Source: Massilia sp. HP4
GTDB lineage: Bacteria > Pseudomonadota > Gammaproteobacteria > Burkholderiales > Burkholderiaceae_D
Direction of reading: 5' to 3'
DNA: 64,000 bases
Assembly: GCF_005222695.1 (NCBI RefSeq)
Contig: NZ_STGG01000010.1
Span: 124,001-188,000, forward strand
Positions 60,411 through 64,000 of this stretch are shown here, in pieces. Each line of letters begins with the position of its first letter. Position 1 is the stretch's first letter. Under the pieces are notes generated by a model. The model was not told where the DNA came from and made no database searches. It worked only from the letters and a program-made list of their open reading frames with translations. Made by a program: the position numbers and the translations under genes.

Positions 60411-61184
60411 TCAGGCGATGATGTTCAGGCCGCCGTCGACGTAGACGGTGCTGCCCGTCAGGCGGCGCGCGAAGCTCGAGGCGAGATAGGCGCACACCTG
60501 GCCGACGTCGTCGATGTCGACCAGTTCGCCCAGCGGCGAGCGGGTCACCGCATCGCGCAGCAGCAGGTCGAAATCCTTCAGGCCCGATGCTGCGCGCGTC
60601 TTGAGCGGCCCCGGCGAAATGGCATGCACGCGGATATCGCGCGCGCCGAGTTCATAGGCCAGGTAGCGGCAGCACGATTCCAGCGCCGCCTTGACCGGGC
60701 CCATGACGTTATAGTTCGGCACCACCTTGTCGGCGCCGTGGTAGCTCATCGCGAACATGCTGCCGCCCGCCGTCATGAGCGGTGCGGCCAGCTTGGCCAT
60801 GCGCACGAAGGAGTGGCACGAGACGTCCATCGCCTGCAGGAAGCCGTCCAGCGAACAGTCGAGCAGGCCGCCCTGCAGGTCGGCCTTGGGCGCGAAGGCG
60901 ATCGAGTGCACCAGGATGTCGAGCCGGCCATGCAGGGCGAGCTGCGCGAACAGCGCCTCCATCTGCGCCGGCTCGCGCACGTCGAGCGGCAGCAGCTGCG
61001 CGCCGAGCTGCGCGGCCAGCGGCTCGACGTGCGGCAGCGCCTTGTCGTTCAGGTAAGTAAGCACGAGGTCGGCGCCGAGCGCATGGAAGGCCCTGGCGCA
61101 GCCCCAGGCGATCGAGTGCTCGTTGGCGACGCCGACCACCAGCGCGCGCTGGCCGGCCAGGATGGGGTGAATGGATTCGGTCAT
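60411..61184 (-). CDS. fabI: Enoyl-ACP reductase, FabI family
   Basis: NAD(P)H-dependent reduction of enoyl-ACP in fatty-acid synthesis. 257 residues, normal. The VVGVANEHSIAWG cofactor loop, SIAFAPK, Tyr/Lys in NYNVMGPVKAAL and ISPGPLKTRAASG are typical FabI. It lies in an acetate-metabolism operon, so it may be a second FabI with a special role rather than the housekeeping copy. Its ATG overlaps the ackA stop by 4 nt. Confidence 0.9.
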   Translation of the reverse strand: MTESIHPILAGQRALVVGVANEHSIAWGCARAFHALGADLVLTYLNDKALPHVEPLAAQLGAQLLPLDVREPAQMEALFAQLALHGRLDILVHSIAFAPKADLQGGLLDCSLDGFLQAMDVSCHSFVRMAKLAAPLMTAGGSMFAMSYHGADKVVPNYNVMGPVKAALESCCRYLAYELGARDIRVHAISPGPLKTRAASGLKDFDLLLRDAVTRSPLGELVDIDDVGQVCAYLASSFARRLTGSTVYVDGGLNIIA

Positions 61185-62377
61185 GCTTGCTCCAGCAAAT
61201 CGAGGGTGTGGCGGGCGATCATGTGTTCTTCGTTGGCCGGCACCAGCCACACCGCGGTGCGGCTGGCGGCCGTACTGATGCGGGCGACGCCGGCTGGCGG
61301 CGCGGCGTTCAGGCCGGGATCGAGCTCGACGCCGAGCCAGGCGGCGTCGCGGCAGACGGCGGCCCGCAACCGGGTGCTGTTCTCGCCGATCCCGCCCGAA
61401 AACACCAGCGCATCCAGGCCGCCCAGCGAAGCGGCCAGCGAACCGAGCTCGCGCCCTATCCGGTAGACCAGCAGGTCGATCGCCAGTTGCGCGCGCGGGT
61501 CCGTGCTCGCCTCCAGCGTACGCATATCCGACGACAGGCCGGATACGCCCAACAGGCCCGATTCCTGGTACATCAGGCGCTGCACGCTCGCCACCTTCAT
61601 GCCCAGCTCTTCGATCAGGTAGATCACCACGCCCGGATCGAGGGCGCCGCAGCGCGTCCCCATCGGCAGGCCGTCGACGGCGGTGAATCCCATCGTGCTG
61701 GCCACGCTGCGTCCGCCGCGCATGGCGCACATGCTGGCGCCGTTGCCGAGATGGGCTGCCACCACCCGCGCCCCGGCCAGCGCCGGATCGTGGCCGGGCA
61801 AGGTAGCGGCGATGTATTCATAGGACAGGCCATGGAAACCGTAGCGGCGGATGCCGAGACCGGTGATCTCGGGCGGCAGCGCGAAGGCCTGGGCCAGGGC
61901 CGGCTGCGCCGTGTGGAAGGCGGTGTCGAAGCAGCCGACCTGCGGCAGGCCGGGCGCCAGCGCCATCAGGGCGCGCACCGGCGCCAGGTTGTGCGGCAGG
62001 TGCAGCGGCGCCAGCGGCACCAGTTGCTCGAGCTGCTCCAACACCACCTCATCGAGCCGCTGCGGGCCGCTGTAATGCACGCCGCCGTGCACGATGCGAT
62101 GGCCCACCGCGCGCACGCGGTAGCCGTCCAGGGCGCGTCCGGCGAAGTCGATCAGGAAGGCCATGCCGGCGTGGTGGTCGAGCGCGTCCGGCCAGGCCTC
62201 TTCGCCGACCGTGGCGCCGCCCGCATCCTGGGCGCTGAAACGGGTGGCGCCGCGGTACAGGTTCTCGATCTTGCCCTTGAAGGCCAGCGCCAGGTCGGGC
62301 AGGCGGTGGACCGAGAACTTGATGCTGGACGAGCCGGCGTTGATGACGGCGATGCAGTCTTGCGTGGCGTGGTTCAC
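61181..62377 (-). CDS. ackA: Acetate (or propionate) kinase
   Basis: Makes acetyl phosphate and ADP from acetate and ATP, or the reverse. 398 residues. VINAGSSSIKFSVH, CFDTAFH, HLGNGASMCA and FSGGIGENS are the classic acetokinase motifs. It starts one base after the pta-like stop and overlaps fabI, so a single operon pta-ackA-fabI is clear. Confidence 0.95.
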   Translation of the reverse strand: MNHATQDCIAVINAGSSSIKFSVHRLPDLALAFKGKIENLYRGATRFSAQDAGGATVGEEAWPDALDHHAGMAFLIDFAGRALDGYRVRAVGHRIVHGGVHYSGPQRLDEVVLEQLEQLVPLAPLHLPHNLAPVRALMALAPGLPQVGCFDTAFHTAQPALAQAFALPPEITGLGIRRYGFHGLSYEYIAATLPGHDPALAGARVVAAHLGNGASMCAMRGGRSVASTMGFTAVDGLPMGTRCGALDPGVVIYLIEELGMKVASVQRLMYQESGLLGVSGLSSDMRTLEASTDPRAQLAIDLLVYRIGRELGSLAASLGGLDALVFSGGIGENSTRLRAAVCRDAAWLGVELDPGLNAAPPAGVARISTAASRTAVWLVPANEEHMIARHTLDLLEQA

Positions 62378-62378
62378 G

Positions 62379-63329
62379 TCAGCGCCCCGCCACTTGCGCG
62401 TTCGCCAACTGGTGGCGCGCCAGCAGCACCGCCACCGCGCACGAGGCCAGGCGGGCCGCGACGGTATCGGCGCGGCTGGTCAGGATCAGGGGCACGCGCG
62501 CGCCGACCACGATACCGGCCGCCGCCGCGCCGGCCATGAAGGAGAGGCTCTTGGCCAGCATATTGCCGGCCTCCAGGTCGGGCGCCACCAGCACGTTGGC
62601 GCGGCCCGCGACCGGCGACACCAGGCCCTTGACGGCGGCTGCTTGCAGGTCGATCGCATTGTCCATCGCCAGCGGGCCATCGAGGATGCCGCCCACGATC
62701 TGGCCGCGGTCGGCCATCTTGCACAGGGCGGCGGCGTCGATCGTCGACGGCATCTTGTCGCTCACGGTTTCCACCGCCGCCAGGATCGCCACCCGCACGC
62801 CCTCGAAGCCCAGCACCCGGGCCAGGTCGATCGCGTTCTGCACGATGTCGCGCTTGGCCGCCAGGTCGGGGATGATGTTGACGGCGGCGTCGGTGATGAT
62901 CAAAGGCTCGCCGCGGCCCGGCACGTCCATCACGAAGCAGTGCGACAGGCGGCGCGCGGTGCGCAGGCCGGTGATGCCCGACACCACCGCGCCCATCAAT
63001 TCGTCGGTATGCAGGCTGCCCTTCATCAGGACCGCCGCCCTGCCCTCGCGCACCAGTTCGACCGCGCGCGCGGCCGAGGCGTGACTATGTTCGGTGTCGA
63101 CCAGGGGCAGCGCGCCGATATCCAGCCCGGCGGCTTCGGCCGCGGCGTGGATACGCGCCCGCGGCCCGACCAGCAGGGGCGCGACCAGGCCGATGCGGGC
63201 CGCGTCGAGCGCCGCCTCGATCGCATAGCGGTCGCAGGCATGCGCCACCGCCACCGTGACCGGGCCCTGCGCGCGCGCGGCGGCGATCAGGCGGTCGTAA
63301 TAGGGATGCGTCGTGTTCACTGATTCCAC
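62379..63329 (-). CDS. pta: Phosphate acetyl/butyryltransferase
   Basis: Interconverts acetyl-CoA (or butyryl-CoA) and the acyl phosphate. 316 residues, the short PTA/PTB-only form without the N-terminal regulatory domains of E. coli Pta. VLMKGSLHTDELMGAVV, TDAAVNIIPDL and NVLVAPDLEAGNMLAKSL are family motifs. GTG 63329 has GGAGA six bases upstream, so it is preferred. Head of the pta-ackA-fabI operon. Confidence 0.9.
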   Translation of the reverse strand: MESVNTTHPYYDRLIAAARAQGPVTVAVAHACDRYAIEAALDAARIGLVAPLLVGPRARIHAAAEAAGLDIGALPLVDTEHSHASAARAVELVREGRAAVLMKGSLHTDELMGAVVSGITGLRTARRLSHCFVMDVPGRGEPLIITDAAVNIIPDLAAKRDIVQNAIDLARVLGFEGVRVAILAAVETVSDKMPSTIDAAALCKMADRGQIVGGILDGPLAMDNAIDLQAAAVKGLVSPVAGRANVLVAPDLEAGNMLAKSLSFMAGAAAAGIVVGARVPLILTSRADTVAARLASCAVAVLLARHQLANAQVAGR

Positions 63330-63448
63330 TAGCTGTCTCCTCGCACTGTGACCGGTCGATGGTAGCATCGCTTGCTTACAGCGCAATCATTTTATGTTGC
63401 GTCGCAACAAAACTTAATCTGGTTTAAGAAGTTGAGGAGCCGCCCACC

Positions 63449-64000
63449 ATGAATGCAATCGACCCACACGCGAGCAGCCTGGTGCTGGTCGACTACCAGG
63501 CCCGGCTGATGCCGTCGATCCACGGCGCCGACGAGGCCGTCGCCAGGGCGCTGGTGCTGGCGCGCGCGGCCGCGCTCTTGGAACTGCCGGTGCTGGGGAC
63601 CGAAGAGAACCCCGAACGGCTCGGCCCGAATGTCGACGGGCTCGCGCAGCTGTGCGTGCAAACGGTGCCGAAGACGCATTTCGACGCCTGCGCCGATGAC
63701 TTGCTGGCGGCGCTGGACGCGCAGGCGCCTGGCCGCCGGCAAGTGGTGATCGCCGGCTGCGAAGCCCATGTCTGCATGCTGCAGACGGCGCTCGGCCTGC
63801 TGCGCGCGGGCCGCGAGGTCTATGTGGTGGAAAACGCGAGCGGCTCGCGCCGGCCGTCGGACCATGCCGCCGCCATGCGCCGCCTGGCGCAGGCCGGGGC
63901 GACGATCGTGACCCACGAGATGGTGCTGTTCGAGTGGCTGCGCGATTGCCGGCACCCGCGCTTTCGCGAGGTGCTGGCGCTGGTCAAGGCCGCGACGTAA
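63449..64000 (+). CDS. Isochorismatase-family cysteine hydrolase (YcaC-like)
   Basis: 183 residues, complete. The triad is visible: Asp in LVLVDYQARL, Lys in VPKTHFDA and Cys in GCEAHVCML. The family includes isochorismatases, nicotinamidases and uncharacterised YcaC-type hydrolases; the substrate is unknown. Divergent from the pta operon, with TTGAGGAG in front of its ATG. Confidence 0.88.
   Translation: MNAIDPHASSLVLVDYQARLMPSIHGADEAVARALVLARAAALLELPVLGTEENPERLGPNVDGLAQLCVQTVPKTHFDACADDLLAALDAQAPGRRQVVIAGCEAHVCMLQTALGLLRAGREVYVVENASGSRRPSDHAAAMRRLAQAGATIVTHEMVLFEWLRDCRHPRFREVLALVKAAT

Overview
The window reads as chromosomal DNA of a high-GC betaproteobacterium. The protein set (EgtB/EgtD, Bug-type solute-binding protein, betaproteobacterial 16-strand porin, RimK-family ATP-grasp protein, many c-di-GMP and two-component proteins) suits Burkholderiales, most likely Oxalobacteraceae near Massilia; this placement is inference, as no rRNA is present. 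Coding density is high, many neighbours overlap by 1-4 nt, and long antisense open frames are GC-driven shadows. I saw no prophage, insertion sequence, CRISPR array or rRNA. One tRNA, tRNA-Ser(CGA), is present.

Layout. 1-8.1 kb: 3' end of a DEAD-box helicase, selD, a DUF1906-like protein, an NhaR-like LysR regulator divergent from a TerC-family membrane protein, then a leftward egtD-egtB-BrkB operon for ergothioneine. 8.2-12.3 kb: a rightward ABC operon (PhnD-like binding protein, ATPase, two PhnE-like permeases, extra LolD-like ATPase) divergent from egtD; with selD nearby this hints at selenium oxyanion uptake. 12.4-18 kb: small DNA-binding proteins, AI-2E-type permease, Ppx/GppA, a degenerate GGDEF protein and ExoD. 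18-24 kb: a tricarboxylate locus made of an orphan Bug/TctC-like binding protein, a porin, a TctD/TctE-like two-component system and a CitMHS transporter. The porin and transporter promoters share one striking architecture (TGAAAG-N5-TGAAAG-N11-TATAGT), so the locus looks like a self-contained regulon.

24-36 kb: a spermidine-synthase-like protein, a CHASE-PAS-GGDEF-EAL protein, several small proteins, a hydrolase, a frameshifted Kelch protein, glutathione-dependent formaldehyde dehydrogenase divergent from a GlxA-type AraC regulator, a ferredoxin, an L,D-transpeptidase and an M23 peptidase. 36-48 kb: M4 metalloprotease, zinc alcohol dehydrogenase, YpfJ-like peptidase, methyltransferase, winged-helix/ATPase regulator beside a recombination scar of two broken regulator genes, an unusual hexapeptide-repeat protein translationally coupled to a GNAT-like protein, a MASE1 kinase with FixJ-type regulator, and Rnk.

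48-64 kb: a TonB-dependent receptor interrupted by an in-frame TGA, tRNA-Ser, a MOSC protein, a MarR regulator with a cysteine-rich tail, a RimK-family protein, GNAT proteins, a ParA-like protein lacking its P-loop, an oxidative-stress block (periplasmic protein, redoxin and AhpD-like protein on one strand; catalase-like peroxidase, ECF sigma and anti-sigma on the other), a pta-ackA-fabI-like operon and an isochorismatase-family hydrolase. A repeated motif, AGGA-N-TCCTAATTA, lies at the MarR gene and twice between the AhpD-like and catalase genes, which predicts a MarR-controlled redox regulon.
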